DNA of 41,424 nt, taken from positions 1-41,424 of the forward strand of contig JAABRL010000037.1 of NCBI GenBank assembly GCA_011390935.1, given 5' to 3'. A model generated the notes under the pieces. It did no database searches. It worked only from the letters and a program-made list of their open reading frames with translations, and was not told the DNA's origin. This stretch comes from Gemmatimonas sp. (GTDB lineage Bacteria > Gemmatimonadota > Gemmatimonadetes > Gemmatimonadales > Gemmatimonadaceae). The position numbers and the translations under genes are program-made. Of the stretch, positions 24,897 through 33,750 are shown piece by piece. Position 1 is the stretch's first letter. Each line of letters begins with the position of its first letter.

Positions 24897-26132
24897 TCAG
24901 GGCTCCCACGCCCCCCGCGCCACCGCTGGCACGAACTTCTCCAACCCGCGTGGCGGAAAGTTCAGCGTCTTCCCCTGCTCGGCGCTCTGATACGCCGCCA
25001 TCAGCAGTTGCACCACCTCGAGCCCGTCGTGCCACGTGAGCTTGGGCGCCTCTTTGCCCAGAAACGCCCGTACGAAGTGCCGATCTTCGGCCTCATAGCC
25101 GTATGCCACCGCCTCATCGGCCACCACGGGCATCTGCCCCACTTCGGCGTTCTGCTTCTCCACCAGATCCTCGCCCGCCTTGCCCTTCACCTCGCGCGAG
25201 AAGAACAGGTCGAGCCCCGACTCGAGCGAGTTCCATCGCATGGAGTATTCGGGGCCGAGCAGCTCGGCCGACAGTCGCAGACCGGGGCCGACAAAGCTCC
25301 AGCTCGTGGTCGCCTCGCCGATCGCAACACGCCCATCGGGGCCTTCGAACTCCACCGTCACGCTGGCGAAGTCTTCGGACGGCGTCTTGCGATAGTCCAC
25401 GCCGCTCGACGCCCGCAGGGCCTTCGCGTACGCCGGCTGCGACCACTTGAGCGACGCGATGCGCGCGGTCACGCGACGCGGTACGAGCGCGGACAACGAC
25501 TCACCAGGCGCTGTGAGCAGGTGCCGCACCACGAGCACCGAATGACACATCATGTCGTTCAGCACGCCGCCGCCCTGCTGCACGCCGCTCCAGAACCACG
25601 GCATGTGCGGGCCACTGTGCTCTTCGGCAGCACGTGCGAGATACGGACGACCCGTCGTGGCGGCACCTCGCTTCCAGAGCAGCTCATGCCCGCGCACGAT
25701 CTGCGGCGCAAAGAGCTGATTTTCGAGGTAACCGTGCATGATGCCGGCCGACTCCACGAGCTTGAGCAGGTGCCGAGCCTCGGCGACGGTGCGGCCGAGC
25801 GGCTTCTCGCAGGCAATGCCCTTGAGCGTGCCGGCACCGCTGCGCACCGCGTCCACGATCTCTTCCACGTTCTCGATGCGCGCGTGATTCGGACCGTTGA
25901 TCCAGATCGCATCGATGGCCGGATCGGCCACCATGGCCGTGATGCTCTTGTACGCCTTGCACGCGCCCACATCGAGCTCACGGGCAAAGCGCGCCGCCGA
26001 CGCCGCGTTCTTCGGGTTGGGGCTCCACACGCCGAGCACGTCGGCGTCGCGTACGCCGCGAAAGGCCTGCATGTGAAAGCGCGTGTTGAATCCGGAGCCG
26101 ATGAAGCCGATGCCGAGGCGAGAAATCGTCAT
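24897..26132 (-). CDS. Gfo/Idh/MocA-family oxidoreductase
   Basis: NAD(P)-dependent sugar oxidoreductase of 411 residues. The N-terminal Rossmann fold starts IGFIGSGFNTRFHMQAF, and the family signature CEKPLGRTVAEA carries the catalytic-region EKP lysine. The C-terminal alpha/beta domain includes the LNDMMCHSVLVVRHLL segment and ends in FPPRG. No signal peptide is obvious, so it appears cytoplasmic. It is the last gene of the minus-strand sugar group (TIM-barrel isomerase, GMC remnant, esterase, this). Substrates in this family include inositol, glucose, 3-keto-sugars and other polyols; the pairing with DUF1080 and isomerase genes suggests a keto-sugar route. The ATG at 26132 is preferred to the much longer open frame. 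Confidence 0.89.
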   Translation of the reverse strand: MTISRLGIGFIGSGFNTRFHMQAFRGVRDADVLGVWSPNPKNAASAARFARELDVGACKAYKSITAMVADPAIDAIWINGPNHARIENVEEIVDAVRSGAGTLKGIACEKPLGRTVAEARHLLKLVESAGIMHGYLENQLFAPQIVRGHELLWKRGAATTGRPYLARAAEEHSGPHMPWFWSGVQQGGGVLNDMMCHSVLVVRHLLTAPGESLSALVPRRVTARIASLKWSQPAYAKALRASSGVDYRKTPSEDFASVTVEFEGPDGRVAIGEATTSWSFVGPGLRLSAELLGPEYSMRWNSLESGLDLFFSREVKGKAGEDLVEKQNAEVGQMPVVADEAVAYGYEAEDRHFVRAFLGKEAPKLTWHDGLEVVQLLMAAYQSAEQGKTLNFPPRGLEKFVPAVARGAWEP

Positions 26133-26190
26133 GAGAACAGGTGCGAGAGCGAACGCGCCGACGCCACCGTGGCGCGGCGCCGGAGAGTGA

Positions 26191-27999
26191 TCAATAGCGC
26201 CAGCTGAGTGTGTCGGCGCCGGCGGGCGCCCGGGCCCGCATGCGATCGAGGATGCGTGGGATGTACATCTGGTGGTAGCGCAGTCGCGAGATCGCATTGC
26301 TGCGCGTGGGGTCGCCGTTCCAGCAGTGTTCGGCGCGATCGCCGTACGTGATCTCGCCCGTCCACTTGGGGTTGGACAACGCACGCAGTCGCTCCTCGGT
26401 GAGGTAGACGGCGTTGTTGAGGTAGTAGTTGTCCATGTCACCCACATAGACGTTGATCTTGTCGTGCAGCTTGGGGCCGAGCGTGGCCCAGTCGCGCTCG
26501 AGGATGTACGACAGGTCGTAGTTCTCGCGCCAGTACGTGGCGACCTCCTTGTCGATCACGCCGGTGGCCTTGTCCCAGATCGGCTTGGGATAGCCATCAT
26601 CCCCGACCGGTGAATACGTGGCCTGCCAGATGTCCCACTGATCACCAGACCGTCCCTTCGAGCCGAGCGCGGCCTCCTTCTGATTCATCTGCTCGAGCGT
26701 GGTGTTCAGGTGTCCGAGATAGTTGCGGCTTCCCGGTCGCGGCGTGCGCTTCCACGGACCGTTGGGATAGTAAGCGTTGTCGTCCTCGTACAGGTTCACC
26801 ACCGTGTACGCGCGGAAGTCGATCGGATCGGGGCACGCCGCGAACGCGCCGTTGAACTCGTCGGGATACATCACCTGCACGGCCATGGCTTCCCATCCAC
26901 CGGTGCTGCCGCCGTAGGTGATGCGCGCCCACCCCTGCCCGATGCCACGGAAACGCTTTTCGATCTCGGGGATGAGTTCGTACATGATCGCATCGCCGTA
27001 CGGCCCCTGCGCTGCCGAGTTCACCGCGTAGGAGTCGTCGTAGTACGGCGTGGGGTGGCGAATCTCGATGAGGAGCACGCGCGGGAAGCCGGGGCCGGTC
27101 CAGTCCTTGTAGAACTGGTGTGCCTGCTCCTGCTGAATGCGGTTGTACCCACTCAGGTTGAAGCGCGCGGCGAAATCGGGCTTGAGGTTCGGATCAGGTG
27201 CTTCTTCGCGAAACCCGGTGAACGTCGCCGGAAAATGTCCGTGATACACCACGAGTGGATAGCGTGCGTCCGGGTGATCATCGAAGCCGGCGGGCAGCAG
27301 GATGTTGGCGCCGATTTCCATGTCGCGTCCCCAGAACTTCGAGAGCCGTTCGCTGCGAATGGTGACGTGCTTGATCCAGCGTGTGTCTTCCGGTGGCGTG
27401 ATCGGTCCGATCTCCTGGTCGAGTACGAGTGGTTCAACCGCGCGCCCGTTGGCATCGAGCGTGATCCAACGCGGCGTGCTGTACAAGTTGCCAGGCTTGC
27501 GATTCCACACCTGCCCCTCGCCCTTGTCAGGCGGCAGCTTCACTGTGTGGCCATCGCTGCGCGTAAACGTTTCATAGCGATTGAGCACCGCCTGCACCCA
27601 GTAGCGACCCGGCGGTACGTCGGCGAGCGAGTGCAATGGATAGCCGGTGGCTGCGCCATCCACCGTGACGTCGGTATCGGGCGTCCAGCCATCGACATCG
27701 GTGCCGAACACCAACTGCGTGGCCGCGCCGTCGCTTACCTGAAAGCGCGGTTCGTTGGCCGAATCCGTGGACACCAGCAGCAGCAGCCGGCCGTCGAGCG
27801 GCTCGGCGCTGCGTGCCGCCGGGAAGCGCACCGGCACGCGAAGCGCGGCGTTGGGCCCGGTGGCGCCCGCGTTTGTGGATGATGTCTGCTTGGGTGACGC
27901 ACATGCGGCCAGCGCACTCAGCGCGACGATGGCGCTCACACAGCCGAACGAGGCGCTTCGACGGGGGGCCCGAAGCAGTTTCCGATGCGTAGCGAGCAT
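26191..27999 (-). CDS. Exported alpha/beta-hydrolase (esterase D-like) lipoprotein
   Basis: A 602-residue predicted lipoprotein (lipobox LAAC, Cys33). The N-terminal half is beta-rich; the C-terminal half is a putative-esterase alpha/beta hydrolase with nucleophile elbow GGSTGGW and a following CPDPIDFRAY acid-region. The protein ends HQMYIPRILDRMR. Possible activity is ester or peptide hydrolysis on exported carbohydrate or peptide substrates; the substrate is not predictable. AAGGAG ten bases before the ATG at 27999 overlaps the end of the GMC remnant, which fixes the start. It is followed by the Gfo/Idh/MocA gene after a 58-base gap. Confidence 0.8.
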   Translation of the reverse strand: MLATHRKLLRAPRRSASFGCVSAIVALSALAACASPKQTSSTNAGATGPNAALRVPVRFPAARSAEPLDGRLLLLVSTDSANEPRFQVSDGAATQLVFGTDVDGWTPDTDVTVDGAATGYPLHSLADVPPGRYWVQAVLNRYETFTRSDGHTVKLPPDKGEGQVWNRKPGNLYSTPRWITLDANGRAVEPLVLDQEIGPITPPEDTRWIKHVTIRSERLSKFWGRDMEIGANILLPAGFDDHPDARYPLVVYHGHFPATFTGFREEAPDPNLKPDFAARFNLSGYNRIQQEQAHQFYKDWTGPGFPRVLLIEIRHPTPYYDDSYAVNSAAQGPYGDAIMYELIPEIEKRFRGIGQGWARITYGGSTGGWEAMAVQVMYPDEFNGAFAACPDPIDFRAYTVVNLYEDDNAYYPNGPWKRTPRPGSRNYLGHLNTTLEQMNQKEAALGSKGRSGDQWDIWQATYSPVGDDGYPKPIWDKATGVIDKEVATYWRENYDLSYILERDWATLGPKLHDKINVYVGDMDNYYLNNAVYLTEERLRALSNPKWTGEITYGDRAEHCWNGDPTRSNAISRLRYHQMYIPRILDRMRARAPAGADTLSWRY

Positions 28000-28006
28000 G
28001 GCCAGA

Positions 28007-28201
28007 CTACTCCTTGATGCCGAAGTGAGCGAGCACCTCCGGCGGGCATCTCGGCCAGCCGAAGTGTGGCGTGTTGGGACCGGCTTCGAGCGTGATGACA
28101 TCGGCGCCGACCTTGGTGCCCATGTCGGCGGCAGTCGCGCCGCCGGCACCGGAGCCGACGATGGCAACATCGTAGACAGGGCGAGGTTGGGTGACAGTCA
28201 T
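28007..28201 (-). pseudogene. Remnant of a GMC-type FAD oxidoreductase (N-terminus only)
   Basis: A 64-residue open frame. Residues 1-42 are the FAD-binding start of a GMC oxidoreductase (VYDVAIVGSGAGGATAADMG then VITLEAGP). An intact enzyme has about 500-570 residues, but here the sequence turns into an unrelated-looking tail, HFGWPRCPPEVLAHFGIKE, and stops. No continuation of the FAD domain is visible in the other frames to 28000 or before 28252, so the middle and C-terminal parts are deleted, not frameshifted. It lies between the isomerase and esterase genes, where a sugar 3-dehydrogenase would be expected. A real short protein is less likely. The tail's origin is unknown. Confidence 0.68.
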
Positions 28202-28252
28202 CCGACGAAACTGCGCACGGGACGCCCGATGGCAAGGGCTTGCCGCCACGCG

Positions 28253-29140
28253 CTAGGGCAACCGCTCGAGTGCCGACACACTCACTCGCACGCTCGTCAT
28301 CGGATCGGAGGCGTTGTCGTGCTCGATGAAGGCGTGCTGCAGGCCGGCCTGTGCGCCAGCGGCGAAGAGCGCGGTGAAGTCGATCGTACCGGCGCCCACA
28401 TCAGTCATGGTACGCTCTGGCGCGGGGCCGGCGTCTTTCAGGTGCCACAACGGGAACCGACCCGGCCGGTCCGCGAACAGGCGCCGCGGGTCCTGGCCGG
28501 CCTTCACAGCCCAATACAGATCGAGTTCGAGGTCCACCGTCGCTGGGTCGAGCCGTTCCACGAACACCTCGTACGCCACGGAACCATCGGTGATGGCGAA
28601 CTCGAAGTCGTGGTTGTGGTAGGCCATGCGCAGGTTGCGCGCGTGCGCCAGGCGGCCGGCCTCATTGAGCGAGTCGGCGAGCCGCCGCCACCCGTCGAGC
28701 GACGCACGTACCTCGTTGCCCACCCACGGGATCACGAGCCACCGATGCCCCAACGCCTCGGCCGCATCGAACACCGGGGTCCACGCCGTCAGGCTGGCTG
28801 GAAGGGGGACGTGCGCCGCTGGTGCCTTCATTCCGTGCCGCTCGAGCAGCGCCCGCAACGCCGCGGGCTGGCGATCGAAGTAACCCGCAAACTCCACATC
28901 GCGCACGCCCGCTGCGGCGAGCGCTGCCATCGTGCCTTCCAGATCGCGTGCCATGAGCCCGCGCACCGTGTACAGCTGCAAGCCGATGGGCGGACGGACC
29001 GTCACTCCATCGCCACGTTCGGCGGCACGAGTGAGCGCTGACACGAGCTTCGGCACCGAGAGCGCCCCAACCGCAGCTGCCGACAGCCCCTGCAGCAACC
29101 GCCGACGCGACACGCCGCCTCCGATGTCGTGGTCAACCAT
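28253..29140 (-). CDS. Tat-exported sugar phosphate isomerase/epimerase-like TIM barrel
   Basis: A 295-residue protein with a twin-arginine signal (VSRRRLLQGLSAAAVGAL) and an AP-endonuclease-2/xylose-isomerase-like TIM barrel. Family motifs are IGLQLYTVR at the first strand, MAYHNHDFEF with metal-ligand histidines, VDLELDLYWAVKAGQDP, and WHLKDAG near the end. Export through Tat implies folding with a bound metal and action outside the cytoplasm. The ATG at 29140 has GAGGGGG just upstream and overlaps the GNAT gene by eight bases. It heads the sugar group that includes the GMC remnant and Gfo/Idh/MocA genes. Confidence 0.87.
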   Translation of the reverse strand: MVDHDIGGGVSRRRLLQGLSAAAVGALSVPKLVSALTRAAERGDGVTVRPPIGLQLYTVRGLMARDLEGTMAALAAAGVRDVEFAGYFDRQPAALRALLERHGMKAPAAHVPLPASLTAWTPVFDAAEALGHRWLVIPWVGNEVRASLDGWRRLADSLNEAGRLAHARNLRMAYHNHDFEFAITDGSVAYEVFVERLDPATVDLELDLYWAVKAGQDPRRLFADRPGRFPLWHLKDAGPAPERTMTDVGAGTIDFTALFAAGAQAGLQHAFIEHDNASDPMTSVRVSVSALERLP

Positions 29141-29648
29141 GCGTGTCCCCCTCGGCGGCGAGCGCGTGCAGGGCATCACCAGTGAGGCGGTGCACCGTCC
29201 AATCGGTCATGCCGCGCGCCCCCAGCTTCTCGTAGAAGCCGATGGCATCCGTGTTCCAATCGAGCACCGACCACTCGAGGCGGCCGCAGTGCCGTTCAAC
29301 CGCCAACGCCGCCAAGCGCGACAGCAGCGCCTTGCCGACGCCAAGCCCGCGATAGCGCGGCTCCACGAAGAGGTCTTCGAGGTAGATCCCGGGCTGCGCC
29401 AGGAACGTGCTGTAGTTGTGAAAGAAGAGCGCGAAGCCGGCCGGCTCTCCGTTGACGTGCGCCAGCTGCACTTCGGCGGCCGGCCGTTCCCCGAAGAGCG
29501 TCGCCCGCAGCTGCTCCTCCGTGGCCACGCACTCGTGGGCAAGCCGCTCGTATTCGGCCAACCCCCGAATGCAACGCAGGATCAGCGGCACATCGTCAAC
29601 CGTCGCGGGGCGGAGCGAAATCGTGGGTACGGTATCGGCGTAGCTCAT
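29133..29648 (-). CDS. GNAT-family N-acetyltransferase (SSAT-like)
   Basis: A 171-residue cytoplasmic acetyl-CoA-dependent acetyltransferase. The first segment has LRPATVDDVPLILRCIRGLAEYERLAHE, then GFALFFHNYSTFLAQPGIYLEDLFVEP, the acetyl-CoA-binding motif YRGLGVGKALL, and the typical SVLDWNTDAIGFYEKLGARGM near the end. The AEYE and FHNYSTF pattern resembles the spermidine/diamine (SSAT) and thialysine acetyltransferase branch. A polyamine or diamine substrate is therefore plausible. The ATG at 29648 has no clear ribosome site. Its 3' end overlaps the isomerase gene by eight bases. Confidence 0.87.
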   Translation of the reverse strand: MSYADTVPTISLRPATVDDVPLILRCIRGLAEYERLAHECVATEEQLRATLFGERPAAEVQLAHVNGEPAGFALFFHNYSTFLAQPGIYLEDLFVEPRYRGLGVGKALLSRLAALAVERHCGRLEWSVLDWNTDAIGFYEKLGARGMTDWTVHRLTGDALHALAAEGDTHG

Positions 29649-29700
29649 GCGGACAACCTGCGCCGAGGCACGCCGGTGCGCCAGCGCACGCGCCGCGTGC

Positions 29701-31275
29701 TCAGCGAGCAGGTCGCAATGTGCGACCGGGACGCGCGCTGGTGAGCGCCCCCTCGGCAATGACGGCGTCGCCATTCACGAAGACCCAGCGCATCCCGTCG
29801 GCCGGACGCTCCGGGTCGGTATACGTGGAGCGATCACGGACAGCAGCCGGATCGAAGACGATCACGTCTGCAAAGTGACCGGCGGCGATGACACCACGAT
29901 CGGCGATCCCGAAAATGCGCGCGGTGTTCGCGCTCGATCTCGCGATAAACGCTTCGATCGACAGCACCGGACGGTCGAGTGCGAACTCGCGCATCGCTTT
30001 GGGAAAGGCGCCGAACTTGCGCGGATGCCCGCCTGAGCCATCGCTGCCGGTGACCACCCAGGGCTCCACGGCAAAGGCGTCGAGATCGGACTGCTGCATA
30101 TTGAACGACGCCACGCTCGGTGCCTCACGCTCGAGGATGCGCATGGCCGTCGTGATGGCGTCCGCGTTCTCGCGCGCCGCGAGCTCCTCGAGCGTCCGGC
30201 CCTCGAGAGCGCTGTCACGCGCGGAGGTGATCAGCAACGCAGCCGGTCCGCCACGACGACGCAGGTTCTCCGTCATGTCGGCGCGCAGTCGCGGCGCCAC
30301 CGCCGGATCGGTGAGGCGACGTACGAGCGAGTCGCGGCCGCCGGCTTCCGCCCAGCGCGGTAAAAGTGCGGCGCCCAACCCGGTACCCGACGCGAGATAC
30401 GGATATTGATCGGCGGTGACCGTCACCCCGCGTGCGCGTGCCGCACGCACAATGGCGATGACACTGTCGCTGCGTCCCCACACATCGACACCGAGCGCCT
30501 TCACGTGCGCAATGTGCGCGGGGACGCCGCCTTCTTCTCCCACGCGAATGGCTTCACGCACCGCGCCGAGCAAGCCAACCGTGTAGCTCGACTCATCGCG
30601 CATGTGCGTGTCGTACACGCCACCAAACGGTGCCACCTCTCGCGCCAGCGCGATCACTTCGTCGGTGCTACCATAGCTGCCGGGGGCGTAGTACAAGCCA
30701 GACGACAATCCGAACGCGCCGCCCTGCATCGCGCCTCGCACCAATGTCCGCATACTATCGAGGGCCGCGGCATCGGCACGGACATCGCGCATCCCGAGCA
30801 CACGCTGCCGCACCGTACCGTGTCCCACGAACACGCCGGCGTTGGCGCCCAGACCATTGGCCTGCCAGCGGGCAAGCGTGCCGGCCGCATCGATCGGGCC
30901 GCCGCCGTCGTTCCCCGTGAGCACCGTGGTGACGCCCTGCGCGAGATAGCCGTCGAGGCGACTCGTGCCCGTGGCGCCGAGATCGAGCAGCACATGCGCG
31001 TGCGGGTCGATGAAACCCGGCGCCACGACCAGCCCGGAGACATCGAGCGTGCGCCGAGCCACCCTCCCTTCCGAGGCCGCCGTCCCCACAAACACGATGC
31101 GATCGCCGCGCATCCCCACATCGGCGACACGCGTCGGTGTGCCAGTGCCATCGATCACGCGACCGCCGAGCAGCAGCACGTCGAGCGTATCGGGCTGCGC
31201 CGACATTCCGCGCGGAGAAGCGGCCATTGCAACGGCCGAGAGGAGCAGACACGAAAACCGCGCACGAGGAGTCAT
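29701..31275 (-). CDS. N-acyl-D-amino-acid deacylase-family amidohydrolase, exported
   Basis: A 524-residue exported protein: signal peptide (LLLSAVAMAASPRGMSAQ), then an amidohydrolase-superfamily fold. GGRVIDGTGTPTRVADVG is the N-terminal beta-sandwich, APGFIDPHAHVLLD holds the HxH metal motif, and further metal-ligand regions are THMRDES, IAHVKALG and GSDGSGGHPRKFG. This set matches the D-aminoacylase/dihydroorotase-like family, which removes N-acyl groups from D-amino acids. Its closest functional partners cannot be identified from context: it is 52 bases before the GNAT gene and 80 bases from the deaminase gene. Confidence 0.88.
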   Translation of the reverse strand: MTPRARFSCLLLSAVAMAASPRGMSAQPDTLDVLLLGGRVIDGTGTPTRVADVGMRGDRIVFVGTAASEGRVARRTLDVSGLVVAPGFIDPHAHVLLDLGATGTSRLDGYLAQGVTTVLTGNDGGGPIDAAGTLARWQANGLGANAGVFVGHGTVRQRVLGMRDVRADAAALDSMRTLVRGAMQGGAFGLSSGLYYAPGSYGSTDEVIALAREVAPFGGVYDTHMRDESSYTVGLLGAVREAIRVGEEGGVPAHIAHVKALGVDVWGRSDSVIAIVRAARARGVTVTADQYPYLASGTGLGAALLPRWAEAGGRDSLVRRLTDPAVAPRLRADMTENLRRRGGPAALLITSARDSALEGRTLEELAARENADAITTAMRILEREAPSVASFNMQQSDLDAFAVEPWVVTGSDGSGGHPRKFGAFPKAMREFALDRPVLSIEAFIARSSANTARIFGIADRGVIAAGHFADVIVFDPAAVRDRSTYTDPERPADGMRWVFVNGDAVIAEGALTSARPGRTLRPAR

Positions 31276-31355
31276 ACCCGGAAATGTGCGGTTCCCCGCC
31301 CCGCACCGGAAGCGGGCACGCAACGCCGTCCGCAGACGGCGCCGCCGCCGCTGCA

Positions 31356-31934
31356 TCAGCCGTTGTACAGCGGACGCTTCAGATCGCAGAAGCGCTGCAG
31401 TACGGCGCGCGCCGCTTCCCGTTCCACCCCGTCGGTGAATCGGATCCCCCGCGCCTCGAGGTAGCGCAGCGACTCCGGAAACACCGGTCCTTCATCGAAA
31501 CCGATCGCCGTGGCGTCTTCGCGCGACGCACCGATGAGCACGCGCGTGACGCCACTCCAGTGCACCGCCCCCAGACACATCGCACACGGCGCGCAGGAGG
31601 TCGCGAGCATGTGCGCCGTTGCCAGGGGCGGCGATGAGAGCGTGAACGAACCGACCGCCCGCTGCGCGAACATGAGCGCGACGACTTCGGCGTGCAGTGC
31701 GGCGTTGTTCGCGGGCTCCACCAGATTCACCCCTGCCGCCACGAGGCGTCCCGTGGTCTCGTCGAAGACCGCGGCGCCGAACGGCCCTCCCGTGCCGCGC
31801 TCCACGTTCTCGGCGGCCAGCTGCACCACGAACTGCATGCGCTCGCGGTCGCTCACACACGGCCCCTGCGAGGCAACGAGCAGCACGAGCCACTCCGGCA
31901 GTGCGATGTGCAGCGGGTCCGTGCACAAACTCAC
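31356..31934 (-). CDS. Nucleoside/guanine deaminase-family protein (zinc CDA fold)
   Basis: A 192-residue cytidine-deaminase-superfamily enzyme. H81-A-E83 and the C117xxC120 pair (in TSCAPCAMCLGA) are the zinc and catalytic residues. The GGPFGAAVFDETTG segment and NNAALHAE are typical of the guanine-deaminase and tRNA-adenosine-deaminase-like branch. An extra N-terminal segment of about 30 residues precedes the fold. The GTG start (31932-31934) overlaps the DUF1499 stop codon by four bases, so it is translationally coupled. The substrate, a free base or nucleoside, is uncertain; a tRNA-editing role is less likely because of the extended C-terminus. Confidence 0.85.
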   Translation of the reverse strand: MSLCTDPLHIALPEWLVLLVASQGPCVSDRERMQFVVQLAAENVERGTGGPFGAAVFDETTGRLVAAGVNLVEPANNAALHAEVVALMFAQRAVGSFTLSSPPLATAHMLATSCAPCAMCLGAVHWSGVTRVLIGASREDATAIGFDEGPVFPESLRYLEARGIRFTDGVEREAARAVLQRFCDLKRPLYNG

Positions 31935-32344
31935 GGAGCGCGACCCACCGATAGACGTTCCGTGATACGTGTCATGCGCTTGCGATTCACACCGAGGTCG
32001 CTTTTCCCGACGCGCGACGCGGAGCGGAAGCGGAACACGCGAGCCTCGGCATCCACCACGATCCGCACGTCGTCAACAAAGCGGAACAGAAAGCTCTTCG
32101 ACTCGGCCTCGAGCACGCCGGGTTCATCACGCACGATGCGCGTGCGAGGCTCGGCGAGCAGCGCGGTGCGGGCGCGCGCCTGCGCCGACTCCGCGGCGTC
32201 GGTGAACGGGATCGCGTTCATGCGCTGCCCGTCCGCTGTGGCCTCGGTGGACACGCAGTTGGGCGTGTTCGGACAGGCGAGATCCTGACGGGGAGCGGAC
32301 ACGGCAACGATGGCAAAGGTCGAGAGCAGCAGAAGCGAGCGCAT
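31931..32344 (-). CDS. DUF1499 protein, exported
   Basis: A 137-residue protein with an N-terminal hydrophobic signal (LLLLSTFAIVAVSAP) and a DUF1499 domain: CPNTPNCVSTEA at the start, then two ARxRIVRDEPG/FLFRFVDDVRIVVD strands and FRSASRVGKSDLGVNRKRM. No enzyme activity is known for the family. ATG 32344 is the start. It sits 30 bases after the dihaem cytochrome c stop and may be the last member of the respiratory transcript, with its stop overlapping the deaminase start. Confidence 0.85.
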   Translation of the reverse strand: MRSLLLLSTFAIVAVSAPRQDLACPNTPNCVSTEATADGQRMNAIPFTDAAESAQARARTALLAEPRTRIVRDEPGVLEAESKSFLFRFVDDVRIVVDAEARVFRFRSASRVGKSDLGVNRKRMTRITERLSVGRAP

Positions 32345-32374
32345 GCTGCACGCTCGCTGATCAGGACCGTCAAG

Positions 32375-33220
32375 TCAACGCGGCACGCCGGGATCCGACC
32401 CGTGCAACCACGCGGCGAGCGCCCGAATCGCGGTGCCGTCGAGTTGCCCGCCGCGCTCCTTCGCGAACGGCATCATGGCCGTGCCCGTGACGCCTCGCGC
32501 TATGATCGAGTACACGGAATCGGTGTTGGCCTGCAGCGCCACCGACAGTGGCCGCACCGCCGGCGCAATCGGCGTGCCTTCACCGCTCGCTCCGTGACAT
32601 GCCGCACAACGTGACGCGTACACACGTTCGGTTTCTTCCTCCGCGACGACGCGCACCACGACACTATCCGTCGGTACACCGGACGCCGCCACCGATTCCT
32701 GCGTGGCGCCAGTGCTTGTATCCACGGTCGCCAGAACGCGTGCCGGCGCCTCCTCGCCGCGATACCACCCGGGCACACTCGGCGCCCCCTCTTCGAGCGA
32801 CCGCAAGTACGTCACCACACGCGAAATCTCCTGCGCGGTGAACGGACCGCCGAGGTCGAGATCGTACGCGACCATGGCAGATCCCGGGATGCCGCCCGAC
32901 ACCAGCCACTGCAGCTGCTTGTCCGACACCGACGTGAGAAACTCCTTGGCGCCAAGCGTTGGGAAGCCGCGACCGCCGCGCGCCTCGTCACCGTGACATG
33001 CAGCACAGTGCTGCGCAAACATGCTGGCCCCGATCGTGATGTTCTCCTCACGCATTGCCTCGAGCGTGCGTTCGCGACGCGCCGGCTCACCCATCTTGTA
33101 GATCGGGAAGGCCACGATGAGTGCAAGCATGCACGCGAGCCCGACCATGTAGTAGCGGTCGAGGGCACGCTCCTGCTCCGGCGTATCGAGCGGTCGCGGG
33201 GTGGGACGAGGTGCCGTCAC
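32375..33220 (-). CDS. Membrane-anchored dihaem cytochrome c of the bc complex
   Basis: A 281-residue protein with an N-terminal membrane anchor (about residues 24-42) and two c-type haem sites: CAACH at 72-76 and CAACH at 205-209. Methionines in GTAMMPFAKER and GSAMVAYD could be the sixth ligands. It faces the periplasm and would accept electrons from the Rieske protein. The GTG at 33220 is preferred because GAGG lies upstream within the end of the Rieske gene, four bases away; an upstream in-frame start is less likely. It is the last core gene of the cytochrome operon. Confidence 0.9.
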   Translation of the reverse strand: MTAPRPTPRPLDTPEQERALDRYYMVGLACMLALIVAFPIYKMGEPARRERTLEAMREENITIGASMFAQHCAACHGDEARGGRGFPTLGAKEFLTSVSDKQLQWLVSGGIPGSAMVAYDLDLGGPFTAQEISRVVTYLRSLEEGAPSVPGWYRGEEAPARVLATVDTSTGATQESVAASGVPTDSVVVRVVAEEETERVYASRCAACHGASGEGTPIAPAVRPLSVALQANTDSVYSIIARGVTGTAMMPFAKERGGQLDGTAIRALAAWLHGSDPGVPR

Positions 33221-33224
33221 CGAA

Positions 33225-33725
33225 CTACGCCTCGTCTGCCGGTGCGCAACTGCCGCCACGGCTCGGCGTATCGTACTCGCGCGTGCCGAGTGGCGCGCCC
33301 TGCTCGAGTACCGCCGTGTTCACCACGACGCGCCCGTCCACAATCTGCAGCGGGTGCTTGTCCATGCCACGAGGCGCCGGACCGCTCATCCACTCGCCTC
33401 CGAGATTGTACACCGATCCATGACACGGACATTCGAAGTGTCCGGAGGCCTCGCAGAACGGAACCGCGCACCCCAGATGCGGACACTTCTGCGAGACGGC
33501 GAAGAGCTCATCCTTGGCCCGCGTCACGAAGAAGCGCCCCTCGCGCACGAAGGTGGCGGACCCTTCCGGATACGCATCGGCGGGCAGCAGTGGCAGCAGC
33601 CCACCGCCGCTCACGTCGGCGAGCGGCTTGAGCGCTTCGAACGAGGTCCAGCCGGCAGCGACCACCAGCAGCCCGCCCCCCACCTTCCATCCTGCTTCCA
33701 GCAGTTCGCGACGCGTCGGGCTCAT
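33225..33725 (-). CDS. Rieske [2Fe-2S] iron-sulfur protein
   Basis: A 166-residue membrane-anchored Rieske protein. Residues 4-35 contain an RRELLEAG twin-arginine-like start and a hydrophobic anchor (VGGGLLVVAAGWTSF). The cluster is bound by C81-P-H83-L-G-C86 and C99-P-C101-H102, with C86 and C101 forming the usual disulfide. It transfers electrons from the quinol site of cytochrome b to the periplasmic cytochrome c. The ATG at 33725 has AAGGAG eight bases upstream. The gene follows the cytochrome b gene with a 25-base gap and precedes the cytochrome c gene by four bases. Confidence 0.94.
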   Translation of the reverse strand: MSPTRRELLEAGWKVGGGLLVVAAGWTSFEALKPLADVSGGGLLPLLPADAYPEGSATFVREGRFFVTRAKDELFAVSQKCPHLGCAVPFCEASGHFECPCHGSVYNLGGEWMSGPAPRGMDKHPLQIVDGRVVVNTAVLEQGAPLGTREYDTPSRGGSCAPADEA

Positions 33726-33750
33726 GCGCGCTCTCCTTGCAGTGAATGAC

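Noticed and set aside
28007..28235. Frameshift instead of deletion in the GMC remnant.
   Set aside because: The other frames in this stretch show no further GMC sequence, and the gap to the neighbours is only about 50 bases.
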